Source: Ovoidimarina sp038744785
Lineage (GTDB): Bacteria; Pseudomonadota; Alphaproteobacteria; Rhodobacterales; Rhodobacteraceae
Reading direction: 5' to 3'
DNA: 64,000 bases
NCBI GenBank assembly: GCA_038744785.1
Contig: JBCDLX010000004.1
Coordinates: 159,569 to 223,568, forward strand
Shown here: positions 35,440-44,743 of the stretch, one piece after another
Position numbering within the stretch: the first letter of the stretch is position 1
Layout: each line of letters opens with the position of its first letter
The notes under the pieces: model-generated
The model's input: only the letters and a program-made list of their open reading frames with translations
What the model was told of the DNA's origin: nothing
Database searches by the model: none
Program-made: the position numbers and the translations under genes

Positions 35440-36398
35440 TGGCGCTTGAGGACGCGAAATCGCAGGTCGATCTGGCCTTTACCGGGACCGGGCGGGGTCT
35501 AGCCTACGAGAACGCGTTTTCGGGTGCGACATCGTTTCTGCGTCGGCGTTACACCAAAGACCTGACAGGCGTCGACCTTGCCGTAACCGGCGTCCCTTTC
35601 GATCAGGCGGTTACCAACCGGCCGGGGACCCGGCTTGGCCCCCGCGCGATCCGCGAGGCCTCAAGCCTTCTGCCATTTGATCGGCCGTATGGCTGGGGCT
35701 TTGATCCGCTTGAGGAGTTCGCGATCGCTGACTACGGGGACATGCCGTTTGACTATGCTGCGCCGCATGAATTTCCGGCATCGCTCGAGGCCCATGCGCA
35801 GGCCATTCTCGGGGCGGGGGCAGGGATGCTGACCCTGGGTGGGGATCATTCGATTACACTGCCGATCTTGCAGGCGCACGCGGCCGAGTTCGGGCCACTC
35901 GCCCTTGTGCAGTTCGACGCCCACACCGACACCTGGGCCGATGACGACCCGCGCCGGTTCGACCATGGCACGGGGTTTTACAAGGCTGTGAAAGAAGGTC
36001 TGATCGACCCGTCGCGAAGTGTGCAGATCGGAATTCGGACCGACAATCCCGATAGTTTGGGGATCACGATCATTGACGCCAGGGCCGTGCATGAAGCCGC
36101 GCCAGGTGCGATCGCCGCACAGGTGAAAGACATCGTTGGCGGCGCGCGGGCGTACCTTAGCTTCGACATCGATTGTCTTGACCCAGCCTTCGCCCCGGGT
36201 ACAGGAACACCGGTTTGGGGCGGGCTGTCATCGGCGCAGGCCCAGCATGTCCTGCGCGATCTGGCCGGTATCGACATGGTCGGCGGCGATGTGGTCGAGG
36301 TCTCTCCGCCTTACGATCATGCCGGGATCACCGCTGTCGCGGGGGCCCATGTTGCGTTGGAGCTGCTTTGCCTTTGGTGCTGGACGCGTCGGGCGTGA
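35439..36398 (+). CDS. speB: Agmatinase/ureohydrolase family enzyme
   Basis: The 319-residue binuclear manganese enzyme hydrolyses a guanidino compound, in agmatinase giving putrescine and urea. Metal ligands are visible in GGDHS, in FDAHTD and in SFDIDCLDP, and the E in EVSPPYDHA is conserved. Guanidinobutyrase or guanidinopropionase activity in this fold cannot be excluded. It overlaps the preceding class III aminotransferase by one base and is followed after 36 bp by a DUF1499 gene. Together the first two could convert agmatine to putrescine and then to 4-aminobutanal. Confidence 0.88.
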   Translation: MALEDAKSQVDLAFTGTGRGLAYENAFSGATSFLRRRYTKDLTGVDLAVTGVPFDQAVTNRPGTRLGPRAIREASSLLPFDRPYGWGFDPLEEFAIADYGDMPFDYAAPHEFPASLEAHAQAILGAGAGMLTLGGDHSITLPILQAHAAEFGPLALVQFDAHTDTWADDDPRRFDHGTGFYKAVKEGLIDPSRSVQIGIRTDNPDSLGITIIDARAVHEAAPGAIAAQVKDIVGGARAYLSFDIDCLDPAFAPGTGTPVWGGLSSAQAQHVLRDLAGIDMVGGDVVEVSPPYDHAGITAVAGAHVALELLCLWCWTRRA

Positions 36399-36434
36399 CT
36401 TGCAGCGCTTCCTGGCGCCGCTAGATCGCGGTTT

Positions 36435-36881
36435 ATGAAGATCGCTTTGACACTTGCCGTCGCCCTTGCGCTGACCTTTGCGGCGCTTCAGGCCTATATC
36501 CGGCTTGCGCCGACCGACGTCGCCCGCTGGCACACAGATCCGGGCCTGGTCGGGTCCGACGACGCGGAAGAGTTGCGCCCTGATGGCATTCGGGTGGCCC
36601 GGGGGTTTGATGCGCCGCCTCTAGAGGTTCTGGCGCAGATCGAGCGGATCGCCCGCGCCACGCAGCGAACTAAGAAGATCGCGGGGAGTCCGGAAGTGGG
36701 GATGATCACCTACCAGACACGCTCGGCGCTTTGGGGCTTTCCTGATTTTACAACGGTCGCCGCAGACCCGGGTCAGGATGGCGGCACGCGCCTGCGCATC
36801 CATGCACGCTTGCGCTTTGGTGAGGGCGATCTGGGTGTCAACCAGGCGCGGGTCGAGGATTGGTTGGACCGGCTTCAGTAA
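36435..36881 (+). CDS. DUF1499 family protein
   Basis: The 148-residue protein has an N-terminal hydrophobic segment (about 3-22) that is a signal peptide or anchor, then a small DUF1499 domain with RATQRTKKIAG, SALWGFPDF and RLRIHARLRFGEGDLG. Function is unknown. It is downstream of the agmatinase gene on the same strand and may share its transcript. It converges with the GlxA-type regulator at 48 bp. Confidence 0.85.
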   Translation: MKIALTLAVALALTFAALQAYIRLAPTDVARWHTDPGLVGSDDAEELRPDGIRVARGFDAPPLEVLAQIERIARATQRTKKIAGSPEVGMITYQTRSALWGFPDFTTVAADPGQDGGTRLRIHARLRFGEGDLGVNQARVEDWLDRLQ

Positions 36882-36929
36882 GCGCGGGGTCCCGGTGTTG
36901 GTTTGCGTATAACCGATCCCGGCGCCGCG

Positions 36930-38000
36930 TCAGACCGGCAACCGGGCCGCTTGCGCCCCGCGTTCGCGATAAGGTGTCGTATTGTACTGTGCGCGATAGC
37001 ATTTCGAGAAATGCGACGGCGATGCAAACCCGCAGGCCAAGGCGACGTTGATCACGCTCATATCGGTTTGCATCAGCAGGTTGCGCGCTTTCTGTAGCCG
37101 AAGCTCCATGTAGTATCGCTTCGGGCTGCGGTTTAGGTAGCGGCGAAACAGCCGTTCCAGCTGCCGGGTCGACATTCCGACATCGCGGGCAAGGATTGAG
37201 GGGCTGATCGGGTCCTCAATATTGGCCTCCATGATCTGGATAACAGTCGAAAGCTTCGGGTGTCGGACACCGATCCGGGTCGGAACCGACAGCCGCTGTG
37301 TGTCCTGATCGGTTCGGATCGAAGTATAGATCAGTTGATCGGCGACGGTCCCCGCCAATTCCTCGCCATGGTCATCGGCAATAATCTTCAGCATCAGGTC
37401 GATCGACGCGGTCCCGCCGGCCGTGGTCATTCGATTGCCATCGACGACAAAGATCGACTTCGTCAGGGTCACATCCTCGAATTCTTCCGCGAAGCTGTCC
37501 TGATTCTCCCAGTGGATCGTCGCCCGCTTTCCATCCAAAAGCCCGGCCTTTGCCAGCGGATAGGCGGCTGTGCACAACCCACCCAGCGCAACGCCGCGCC
37601 GCGCCTCGCGGCGCAACCAGTTCAGTATCGGGCGCGTCGTGGCGGCCTGAACGTCAAGCCCGCCACACAAAAACACGGTATCGTCGCGGGATAGCTCCTC
37701 TAAATCACCGTCGACCTCGAACCTCGTGCCGGTCGAGGACGTCACAGTTGTGCCGCCTTCGCCCAGAAGCTTCCAAGTATACAGCGTTCGCCCAGCCATG
37801 CGATTGGCGATCCTGAGCGAGTCGACGGCCGATGCAAAGCAATGCATCGTGAATTGCTCCATAAGCACAAAGACGAACCGTCTGGGGCGGTCCGTGCCTG
37901 GCTCTCTCGTAGGGACGTCTATCAGCTGGGCCACGTTTGGTTGGTTCCGCGAAGAAACAAGCGTGCCGGAGACCGAAACAGGAAAGCGCGCCGCAATCAA
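36930..38000 (-). CDS. GlxA-family AraC-type transcriptional regulator
   Basis: The protein has an N-terminal DJ-1/PfpI-like (GATase1-like) domain at about 40-215, with the nucleophile-elbow-like GGLCTAAYPLAKAG, and a C-terminal AraC HTH at about 245-345 with VGMSTRQLERLFRRYL and VALACGFASPSHFSKCYR. Such proteins regulate amino-acid, betaine or carnitine catabolism (GbdR, CdhR, ArgR types). No ATG is available before the stop upstream: the start is TTG at 38000 or GTG at 37934, both without clear ribosome-binding sites. It diverges from the DAHP synthase gene. Confidence 0.87.
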   Translation of the reverse strand: MIAARFPVSVSGTLVSSRNQPNVAQLIDVPTREPGTDRPRRFVFVLMEQFTMHCFASAVDSLRIANRMAGRTLYTWKLLGEGGTTVTSSTGTRFEVDGDLEELSRDDTVFLCGGLDVQAATTRPILNWLRREARRGVALGGLCTAAYPLAKAGLLDGKRATIHWENQDSFAEEFEDVTLTKSIFVVDGNRMTTAGGTASIDLMLKIIADDHGEELAGTVADQLIYTSIRTDQDTQRLSVPTRIGVRHPKLSTVIQIMEANIEDPISPSILARDVGMSTRQLERLFRRYLNRSPKRYYMELRLQKARNLLMQTDMSVINVALACGFASPSHFSKCYRAQYNTTPYRERGAQAARLPV

Positions 38001-38119
38001 CCCGTCAGATGTCGGAAATCACGTATCTGAGAGGGTCATTTCTGTAGTTTTCGCTGTTTCCACCGGGCGGGCTCAGGTCTATAACCCCCGGGCTTCGGCG
38101 CGATGGAAGGATGAAAGCG

Positions 38120-39490
38120 ATGAGTAACTGGCAAAAGACGGGCTGGCGTGACAAACCCCGTGTGCAAATGCCGGACTATACCGACGGCGCGGCACTAAGC
38201 CGGGTTGAAGACAAGCTCGCCACGTATCCGCCGTTGGTTTTTGCGGGCGAAGCCCGACGGCTGAAGAAACAACTTGGTGCTGCGGCCCGCGGCGAGGCAT
38301 TCCTTTTGCAGGGTGGCGATTGCGCCGAGAGCTTTGCCGATTTCAAAGCCGATTCGATCCGGGACACTTTCAAGGTCATGCTGCAAATGGCGATGGTCCT
38401 GACCTATGGCGCCAAGGTGCCTGTGGTGAAGGTAGGCCGGATGGCGGGCCAGTTTGCCAAGCCGCGCTCTGCCCCCACCGAGGCAAGAGATGGGATCGAA
38501 CTGCCAAGCTATCGCGGCGATATCATCAACGAGCTTGATTTCACAGAAACGGCGCGTATCCCGAACCCAAAGAAGATGCTTCAGGCCTATACGCAGGCGG
38601 CCGCGACGCTGAACCTGTTGCGGGCATTTTCAACCGGTGGCTTTGCAGATGTGCACCATGTCCACTCCTGGACCCTTGGGTTCACGGATCGCGACGAGGC
38701 GGAAAAGTACCGTGACATGGCAAACCGCATTCAGGACACGCTCGACTTCATGTCGGCTGCCGGAATGACGGCAGAGACTACGCCAGAACTGGGGAAGGTC
38801 GACTTCTACACAAGCCATGAGGCGCTTTTGCTTGAATACGAAGAGGCCCTGACACGGATCGATTCGACCTCTGGTAAGTGGATTGCTGGATCGGGTCACA
38901 TGATCTGGATCGGTGACCGGACCAGGCAGCCCGACGGTGCGCATGTGGAGTTTGCCCGGGGTGTATCGAATCCGATCGGTTTGAAATGCGGACCCACCAC
39001 GACGGCGGACGACCTAAAGGTCTTGATGTCGAAACTGAACCCCGAAAACGAAGCGGGCCGACTGACCCTGATCGCACGTTTTGGCGCAGGCAAGATCGGC
39101 GAGCATCTGCCGCGTTTGATCAATGCGGTGCGCGAAGAGGGGGCGAACGTGGTCTGGTCCTGCGATCCGATGCACGGCAACACGATCAAATCGGCCACCG
39201 GCTACAAGACCCGACCCTTTGAAAGTGTTCTGCGCGAGGTCCAGGAGTTCTTTGCGGTTCATGGTGCCGAGGGCTCGATCCCGGGCGGCGTGCATTTCGA
39301 GATGACCGGCCAGGATGTGACGGAATGCACTGGTGGTGTGCGGGCGGTCAGCGAAGAGGATCTTTCGGATCGATACCACACAGCCTGCGACCCGCGCCTG
39401 AACGCAAGCCAGGCACTAGAGCTTGCATTTCTTGTGGCCGAAGAGCTGTCGTCACGCCGTCAACGCGGGGCAGCCGCAGCGGCGGTGTGA
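38120..39490 (+). CDS. aroG: 3-deoxy-7-phosphoheptulonate synthase, class II
   Basis: This is the first enzyme of the shikimate pathway, joining phosphoenolpyruvate and erythrose 4-phosphate. The 456-residue protein is the plant/Mycobacterium-type class II form, with LQGGDCAESF, KVGRMAGQFAKPRS, WIGDRTRQ, and KCGPTT followed by GANVVWSCDPMHGNT. The ATG at 38120 is preferred because GAAGG lies 8-9 bases before it; ATG 38111 directly abuts that GAAGG. A hairpin at 39499-39526 lies just downstream. Confidence 0.96.
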   Translation: MSNWQKTGWRDKPRVQMPDYTDGAALSRVEDKLATYPPLVFAGEARRLKKQLGAAARGEAFLLQGGDCAESFADFKADSIRDTFKVMLQMAMVLTYGAKVPVVKVGRMAGQFAKPRSAPTEARDGIELPSYRGDIINELDFTETARIPNPKKMLQAYTQAAATLNLLRAFSTGGFADVHHVHSWTLGFTDRDEAEKYRDMANRIQDTLDFMSAAGMTAETTPELGKVDFYTSHEALLLEYEEALTRIDSTSGKWIAGSGHMIWIGDRTRQPDGAHVEFARGVSNPIGLKCGPTTTADDLKVLMSKLNPENEAGRLTLIARFGAGKIGEHLPRLINAVREEGANVVWSCDPMHGNTIKSATGYKTRPFESVLREVQEFFAVHGAEGSIPGGVHFEMTGQDVTECTGGVRAVSEEDLSDRYHTACDPRLNASQALELAFLVAEELSSRRQRGAAAAAV

Positions 39491-39498
39491 AAAAGTGT

Positions 39499-39526
39499 CG
39501 AGCGGCCTGTTTTGACGGGCCGCTTG
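39499..39526 (-). terminator. Terminator between convergent aroG and lipoprotein genes
   Basis: A 9-bp stem (one G-T pair) encloses a ten-base loop; the core is AGCGGCC/GGCCGCT. On the minus strand it is followed by ACACTTTTT, so it should end the lipoprotein transcript. On the plus strand no T-run follows, though the hairpin could still protect the aroG 3' end. Confidence 0.6.
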
Positions 39527-39531
39527 GCGTG

Positions 39532-39975
39532 CTAGCGGCGAATCGATCGTGAGCTTCGCGCTCCAAGCACCTGGATCTCTTGGGTATTTGCCAAGCTTTG
39601 CGAGCTAACATATGTGGCGACCACCACCTCGCGCGAAGCTTGTGTGGACACTCGGGTGGGCTGAAGCGGTGGCGCCAATCGGAACCGGAATGTCAGGATC
39701 GAGGGGTTGTTGTCGTTGAACTCCACCAGTTCGCCGTTCCAGTGCCCCTGTTGCAGGGGCACCCCGACTGCGCGCAGAATTGCGCCATCCGGTAGTTGCT
39801 CGATGGCGATCGACGTCACATCGGCGACAAGTGGGCGAGGATCGAGATCGGCGCTTTGTGTACCAACCCCGGGGACCTCTTCCTCTTGGCTGAACCAGTT
39901 GAACGGGTTCAAGAATGTCCCGCATCCCGCAAGTCCCGCGAGTGCCGCGATGATCAGAACTGCCCGTATGGCCAT
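39532..39975 (-). CDS. Small lipoprotein of unknown function
   Basis: The 147-residue protein has a lipoprotein signal (MAIRAVLIIAALAGLAGC) with lipidated Cys18 in the lipobox LAGC. The mature part begins GTFLNPFNWF and then forms a predicted beta-rich domain with AIEQLPDGAILRAVG and LTFRFRLAPP. I recognise similar proteins in Rhodobacterales but know no function. It converges with aroG and diverges from sufE. The ATG at 39975 fixes the signal peptide correctly. Confidence 0.85.
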   Translation of the reverse strand: MAIRAVLIIAALAGLAGCGTFLNPFNWFSQEEEVPGVGTQSADLDPRPLVADVTSIAIEQLPDGAILRAVGVPLQQGHWNGELVEFNDNNPSILTFRFRLAPPLQPTRVSTQASREVVVATYVSSQSLANTQEIQVLGARSSRSIRR

Positions 39976-40104
39976 GCCCGCTGTGCCCCATCTTTCTGTT
40001 TCGTCTGACCTATCCGATTGTGATGGTTCTGAAAAGAGACCGGACGTCTGGACGCGACTACGCCGGCGCCATAGGTGATAGATCGAACAACAGTGGGGCG
40101 GACG

Positions 40105-40530
40105 ATGGCGACCGAGGCGTTCGAAGAGATTGCTGACACATTTACATTTCTCGACGACTGGGAGGAACGCTATCGCTATGTGATCGAGCTGGGTAAGGCC
40201 ATGGCCCCCCTGGACGATGGGCTAAAGGTTCCGGCAACGAAGGTCGAGGGGTGCGCAAGCCAGGTCTGGCTTGTGCCAGAGATCGAAGGGGACGAAGGAC
40301 ACGGCATCTTCCAATTTCAGGGCGATAGCGATGCAATGATCGTGCGCGGGCTCATCGCGATCCTTAAAGCACTGTATAACGGTCTTTCGGTTGCCGAGAT
40401 TGCCCAGGTCGATGCGGCAACAGAACTTGGGCGTCTTGGGCTGAACGACCATCTTTCGGCACAACGCTCGAACGGGCTACGGGCGATGGTCGCGCGGATT
40501 CACGAGGTTGCGGCCCGCGCACGTGCCTAA
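40105..40530 (+). CDS. sufE: SufE-family sulfur acceptor protein
   Basis: SufE accepts persulfide sulfur from a cysteine desulfurase (SufS) and passes it on for Fe-S cluster assembly. The 141-residue protein has the acceptor Cys in the conserved KVEGCASQVWL motif at about residue 51 and the family's FLDDWEERYRYVIELGK start. A GTG at 40075 is in frame, but the ATG at 40105 has GGGGCGG upstream and gives the standard length. The other suf genes are not in the window. Confidence 0.93.
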   Translation: MATEAFEEIADTFTFLDDWEERYRYVIELGKAMAPLDDGLKVPATKVEGCASQVWLVPEIEGDEGHGIFQFQGDSDAMIVRGLIAILKALYNGLSVAEIAQVDAATELGRLGLNDHLSAQRSNGLRAMVARIHEVAARARA

Positions 40531-40616
40531 GGCCGCTGGCAGTCCCGCCTCTCGGGGAACTGGCCCTGTTCATTTGCGCCCTGTCTGATAGGCACGTGGC
40601 TGGGACAGACAGGCAA

Positions 40617-41768
40617 ATGCATCCGATACCGCTATACGCATCGCGTCCGGAACAAAGCCGAGGACGGCTTTACCCGGAAGATGGCTCGACCTTCCGGACC
40701 TGTTGGCAGCGGGACCGGGACCGGATCATTCACGCGTCGGCGTTTCGGCGGCTAAAGCACAAGACCCAGGTCTTTATCGAGCATGAGGGCGACTACTATC
40801 GTACCCGTCTGACCCATTCCTTGGAAGTGGCACAGGTTGCACGAACCATCGCGGGCGTGCTGGGATTGAACGCTGAGCTGACCGAGGCTTTGGCACTTGC
40901 CCACGACCTTGGGCACCCGCCCTTTGGTCATACGGGCGAAGACGCGCTGAAGATCTTGATGGCCCCCTATGGCGGGTTTGACCACAACGCCCAGGCCATT
41001 CGGATCGTCACATCGCTTGAACGGCATTACGCAGCGTTCGACGGGTTGAACCTGACCTGGGAAACGTTGGAAGGGCTGGCCAAGCACAACGGCCCCGTGA
41101 CCGGGGCGCTGCCTTGGGCGCTCGCCGAATATCAGGCGCACCATGATCTGGAGCTAGGGACACACGCCAGCGCCGAAGCCCAGGTTGCGGCGATTGCCGA
41201 CGATGTCGCCTACAACCACCACGATCTGCATGATGGGTTGCGGGCGGAACTGTTCTCGACCGACGAACTCGCGACACTTCCGATCCTCTGCGACTGTTTT
41301 GCTGCCGTTGACCGGAGCTATCCGGGGTTGAACTACTATCGCCGCCGGCACGAAGCATTGCGCAGGTTTTTTGGGGTCTTGGTCGAAGACGTAATCGCCG
41401 TCGGGCGTGCCAACCTTGGTGAAATTGACGCCGAAAGTGCTGATGACGTGCGTCAGGCTGGCCGCGGGATGATCCGGTTCTCGGACGCGGTCTGGCCGGA
41501 CCTGGAGGCGATCCGAAAATTTCTGTTCGAGCGGATGTATAGGGCGCCCACGGTTGTGAAGATGCGATCCGAAGTGACCGAGGTTGTCGAGGCGCTGTTC
41601 CCGTTCTTCATAGCTCATCCCGACCGTTTGCCGAGGCAGTGGCGGAAGGATGTTGAAGCTGCCAAGGATGAATCGGCGCTGGCACGGATCGTGTCGGATT
41701 ACATCGCCGGCATGACCGACCGCTTCGCGCTGCAGTGCTACGATCGCTTTGTATCTGGCGCCGACTAG
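40617..41768 (+). CDS. dgt: Deoxyguanosinetriphosphate triphosphohydrolase-like HD protein
   Basis: The 383-residue HD-domain protein hydrolyses dNTPs to nucleoside and triphosphate. The metal motif is visible as RLTHSLEVAQ and HDLGHPPFGHTGE, preceded by FRRLKHKTQVF. The length and the absence of the long insert match the type 2 Dgt-like subfamily, which is common in alphaproteobacteria and less strictly dGTP-specific. The ATG at 40617 is preceded by ACAGGC; GTG 40596 is in frame but less likely. argS follows after 211 bp, the usual order in this group. Confidence 0.94.
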   Translation: MHPIPLYASRPEQSRGRLYPEDGSTFRTCWQRDRDRIIHASAFRRLKHKTQVFIEHEGDYYRTRLTHSLEVAQVARTIAGVLGLNAELTEALALAHDLGHPPFGHTGEDALKILMAPYGGFDHNAQAIRIVTSLERHYAAFDGLNLTWETLEGLAKHNGPVTGALPWALAEYQAHHDLELGTHASAEAQVAAIADDVAYNHHDLHDGLRAELFSTDELATLPILCDCFAAVDRSYPGLNYYRRRHEALRRFFGVLVEDVIAVGRANLGEIDAESADDVRQAGRGMIRFSDAVWPDLEAIRKFLFERMYRAPTVVKMRSEVTEVVEALFPFFIAHPDRLPRQWRKDVEAAKDESALARIVSDYIAGMTDRFALQCYDRFVSGAD

Positions 41769-41979
41769 TGGGTGAATGGCAGGGACTGGCATCCAAAAAA
41801 GGAAGAATTGGTCGGACTGAGATCTGGGCGCCGATCCGCGAAGATGGCCCTGGTGTTCTGCCTGTGGCGGTCCAAAGGTGTTCTGCGATCCCTACAGAGT
41901 CGGCTTCGAAAACCGTTGCGCGTGGCGGCGATTTGCTTTCCCGCGTTGACCCGGCAGGGGGGGCTGATAAGACGCGCAC

Positions 41980-43704
41980 ATGAACATTTTCGCCGATATC
42001 CGCAGGCTGGTCATTGAAACGCTCGACGCCATGGTTGCCGATGGCGTGTTGCCCGATGGGCTAAACTATGGGCCGGTGTCCGTCGAGCCGCCGCGCGACG
42101 CGGCGCATGGCGACATGGCAACGAATGCCGCCATGGTTCTGGCCAAACCGGCGAGCCGTTCCCCGCGGGAGATCTCCGAAGGTCTGGCGGACCGTCTGCG
42201 CGCCGATCCGCGCATCGCGGTGGCCGATGTGGCGGGGCCGGGGTTTCTGAACCTGATCCTTGACGGACAGGTCTGGCACGATGTGGTCGCCGAAGCGATT
42301 GATGCAGGTCCGGCGTTTGGGCATTCAGGCCTGGGCGCACATGTGAAGGTCAATGTCGAGTACGTGTCTGCCAATCCCACTGGGCCCTTGCACGTGGGGC
42401 ACACGCGGGGTGCAGTGTTTGGCGACGCGCTGTGCAATCTGCTTCAGGCAGCAGGCTACGAGGTCACTCGGGAATACTATATCAACGACGGCGGAGCGCA
42501 GGTCGATGTTTTGGCCCGCTCCGCGTTTGAGCGCTATCGCGAGGCCCATGGACGTCAGCCCGAGATCGCCGAGGGACTCTATCCGGGCGACTATCTGGTG
42601 CCTGTGGGTGAAGCCCTAAAGGCCGAGTTCGGCGACCGTTTCCTGGATCAAGGCGAAGATGTTTGGCTCGGGGAGGTTCGCGAGTTTGCCACGGCTAAAA
42701 TGATGGATCTCATCCAGTCAGATCTGGGCGCTTTGGGAGTATCGATGGACGTCTACTTCAGCGAAAAATCGCTGTATGGGACGGGCAGGATCGAAGCTGC
42801 GCTCACGGCCTTGGAAACCCGTGGCTTGGTGTACGAAGGCGTCCTGGAACCGCCGAAAGGGAAGCTACCAGAGGATTGGGAACCGCGCGAACAGACACTC
42901 TTTAAGTCCACCGATCATGGCGACGATGTGGACCGGCCGGTCAAGAAATCGGACGGTTCCTGGACCTATTTTGCGCCCGACATTGCCTATCACTACGATA
43001 AAATCGCGCGCGGCTACGACGAGCTGATCGACATCTTCGGGGCCGATCACGGCGGCTACGTCAAGCGGATGAAGGCGGCGGTCAGTGCCCTGTCGGACGG
43101 GTCGGTTCCCCTGGATATCAAACTGACCCAGCTTGTGCGGCTCTTCAAGAACGGCGAACCTTTTAAGATGTCGAAGCGGGCGGGAACTTTTGTCACGCTG
43201 CGCGATGTGGTTGACGAGGTTGGCCCGGACGTCGTGCGGTTCCATATGCTGACCCGGAAAAACGACGCGCCATTGGATTTTGATTTTGCCCGGGTGACCG
43301 AGCAGTCCAAGGACAATCCGGTGTTCTATGTTCAGTACGCCCACGCGCGGGTCAAATCGCTGATCCGCAAGGCGGAAGCCACAGGCCTGCCCATCTCGGA
43401 CCAGGCGTCGCTTGAAGATGCTGCAGAGTTTGCCGTTGCGCGCAAGATCGCCGAATGGCCGCGCCTGGTCGAGATTGCCGCACGAAATCACGAACCGCAC
43501 AGGGTGGCCTTCTATCTATATGAGCTGGCAAGCGAATTCCACGCGCTGTGGAACAAAGGTAACGAAAACCCCGCGTTGCGTTTCGTGCACGAGGGCGATC
43601 CCGACGCAACTTCCGCCAAAATTGCTCTGCCGCGTGCCGTCGCCGTTGTTATTTCAGCCGGATTGGGTATCCTTGGCGTGACGCCGGTCGAGGAAATGCG
43701 CTGA
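41980..43704 (+). CDS. argS: Arginyl-tRNA synthetase
   Basis: ArgS charges tRNA-Arg. The 574-residue class I synthetase has the N-terminal additional domain, the HIGH-type motif HVGHTRG after NPTGPLHVG, a KMSKRAGTF motif, and a C-terminal DALR anticodon-binding domain with YLYELASEFHALWNKG. The ATG at 41980 gives the standard N-terminus although the G-rich stretch upstream is distant. It is the first gene before a SPOR-nagZ-scpA-scpB chain on the same strand. Confidence 0.97.
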   Translation: MNIFADIRRLVIETLDAMVADGVLPDGLNYGPVSVEPPRDAAHGDMATNAAMVLAKPASRSPREISEGLADRLRADPRIAVADVAGPGFLNLILDGQVWHDVVAEAIDAGPAFGHSGLGAHVKVNVEYVSANPTGPLHVGHTRGAVFGDALCNLLQAAGYEVTREYYINDGGAQVDVLARSAFERYREAHGRQPEIAEGLYPGDYLVPVGEALKAEFGDRFLDQGEDVWLGEVREFATAKMMDLIQSDLGALGVSMDVYFSEKSLYGTGRIEAALTALETRGLVYEGVLEPPKGKLPEDWEPREQTLFKSTDHGDDVDRPVKKSDGSWTYFAPDIAYHYDKIARGYDELIDIFGADHGGYVKRMKAAVSALSDGSVPLDIKLTQLVRLFKNGEPFKMSKRAGTFVTLRDVVDEVGPDVVRFHMLTRKNDAPLDFDFARVTEQSKDNPVFYVQYAHARVKSLIRKAEATGLPISDQASLEDAAEFAVARKIAEWPRLVEIAARNHEPHRVAFYLYELASEFHALWNKGNENPALRFVHEGDPDATSAKIALPRAVAVVISAGLGILGVTPVEEMR

Positions 43705-43779
43705 AAACAGGCGCCCGGGCCATCGTCGAGGCAAAGGCAAGGATGCTGCCGGATCAACCGGCGGCGCGAGCGAGGCGGC

Positions 43780-44739
43780 ATGGCAACCTATTTTGATGAA
43801 GACACTTCGTCTTATGACGATGAACTCAACCCCATGGCTTGGGGTGCGATGATGAATTGGGCGGGGGCGGTTGTATCGCTTGCGCTGATTGCAGGTCTAG
43901 GGGTGTGGGGTTACCAACTTCTGGTGCGCGACGTCAGCGGGGTGCCGGTCGTTCGCGCCCTTGACGGCCCCATGCGGATCGCGCCCGAGGATCCGGGCGG
44001 AATGCAGGCCGAGTATCAGGAGTTGACTGTGACGCGCGTTGCCTCGGACGGGGCAGAAGAAGCACCGGTCGAGCAAGTGGTTCTTGCTCCGCCGCCGGTG
44101 GCGTTGACCGAAGAGGATCAACCGGTTGCCGCATTGATCGAAGACACCCCGCCGCCGGTTGCAGATCCCGCGCCTGTTGCGCCAGAGGTTGTCGAATTGA
44201 CCGAGGTTGAGCCGGTATTGGCGGAGACGTCTGAACCCGTAGCTGCAATTGCGCCGGCGGAACCCGAAGAGGCCCCGTCGGCAATCGAAGCCGCCATTGC
44301 CGAGGCTTTGGCGGGCACAGCGATTGAACCTGCGGCAGAACCGCAACGCGTAAGCGCGCTTGCTGCAGGCAGTGTGGCCCGGTCGCCGCGCCCAGCGCCT
44401 CGGCCTGCTGTTGTACAGAACGCCTTGGTCGTCACGTCGGCACCGGCAGCGACATCCGATGGCGAGGTTGCCGTCGAAGCGATCCCGGCCGGGACCCGGC
44501 TTGTGCAGTTGGGGGCCTATCCGTCGGCCGAAGAAGCCCGCGCCGAATGGACGGCGCTAGAGCAGCAGTTCGGCGCCTACTTTGAAGGCAAATCGCGTGT
44601 TGTCCAAGAAGCTGCCGCGAGCGGTTCTTCTTTCTACCGGTTGCGGGCTATGGGCTTTAACGACCTCTCCGACGCGCGCCGGTTTTGCGCGGTACTGGTC
44701 GCCGAGAACGCCAACTGTATCCCAGTCATCCGGAGGTGA
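43780..44739 (+). CDS. Membrane-anchored SPOR-domain protein
   Basis: SPOR domains bind denuded septal glycan strands. The 319-residue protein has a short cytoplasmic N-terminus, one transmembrane helix at about 27-48, a long Pro/Ala/Glu-rich periplasmic linker (about 75-235), and a C-terminal SPOR domain starting GTRLVQLGAYPSAEEARAEW. This is the FtsN-like layout. The ATG at 43780 has GAGGCGG upstream. It lies between argS and nagZ, so a septal binding protein sits with a cell-wall recycling enzyme; its GGAGG near the stop serves nagZ. Confidence 0.88.
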   Translation: MATYFDEDTSSYDDELNPMAWGAMMNWAGAVVSLALIAGLGVWGYQLLVRDVSGVPVVRALDGPMRIAPEDPGGMQAEYQELTVTRVASDGAEEAPVEQVVLAPPPVALTEEDQPVAALIEDTPPPVADPAPVAPEVVELTEVEPVLAETSEPVAAIAPAEPEEAPSAIEAAIAEALAGTAIEPAAEPQRVSALAAGSVARSPRPAPRPAVVQNALVVTSAPAATSDGEVAVEAIPAGTRLVQLGAYPSAEEARAEWTALEQQFGAYFEGKSRVVQEAAASGSSFYRLRAMGFNDLSDARRFCAVLVAENANCIPVIRR

Positions 44740-44743
44740 GCGT

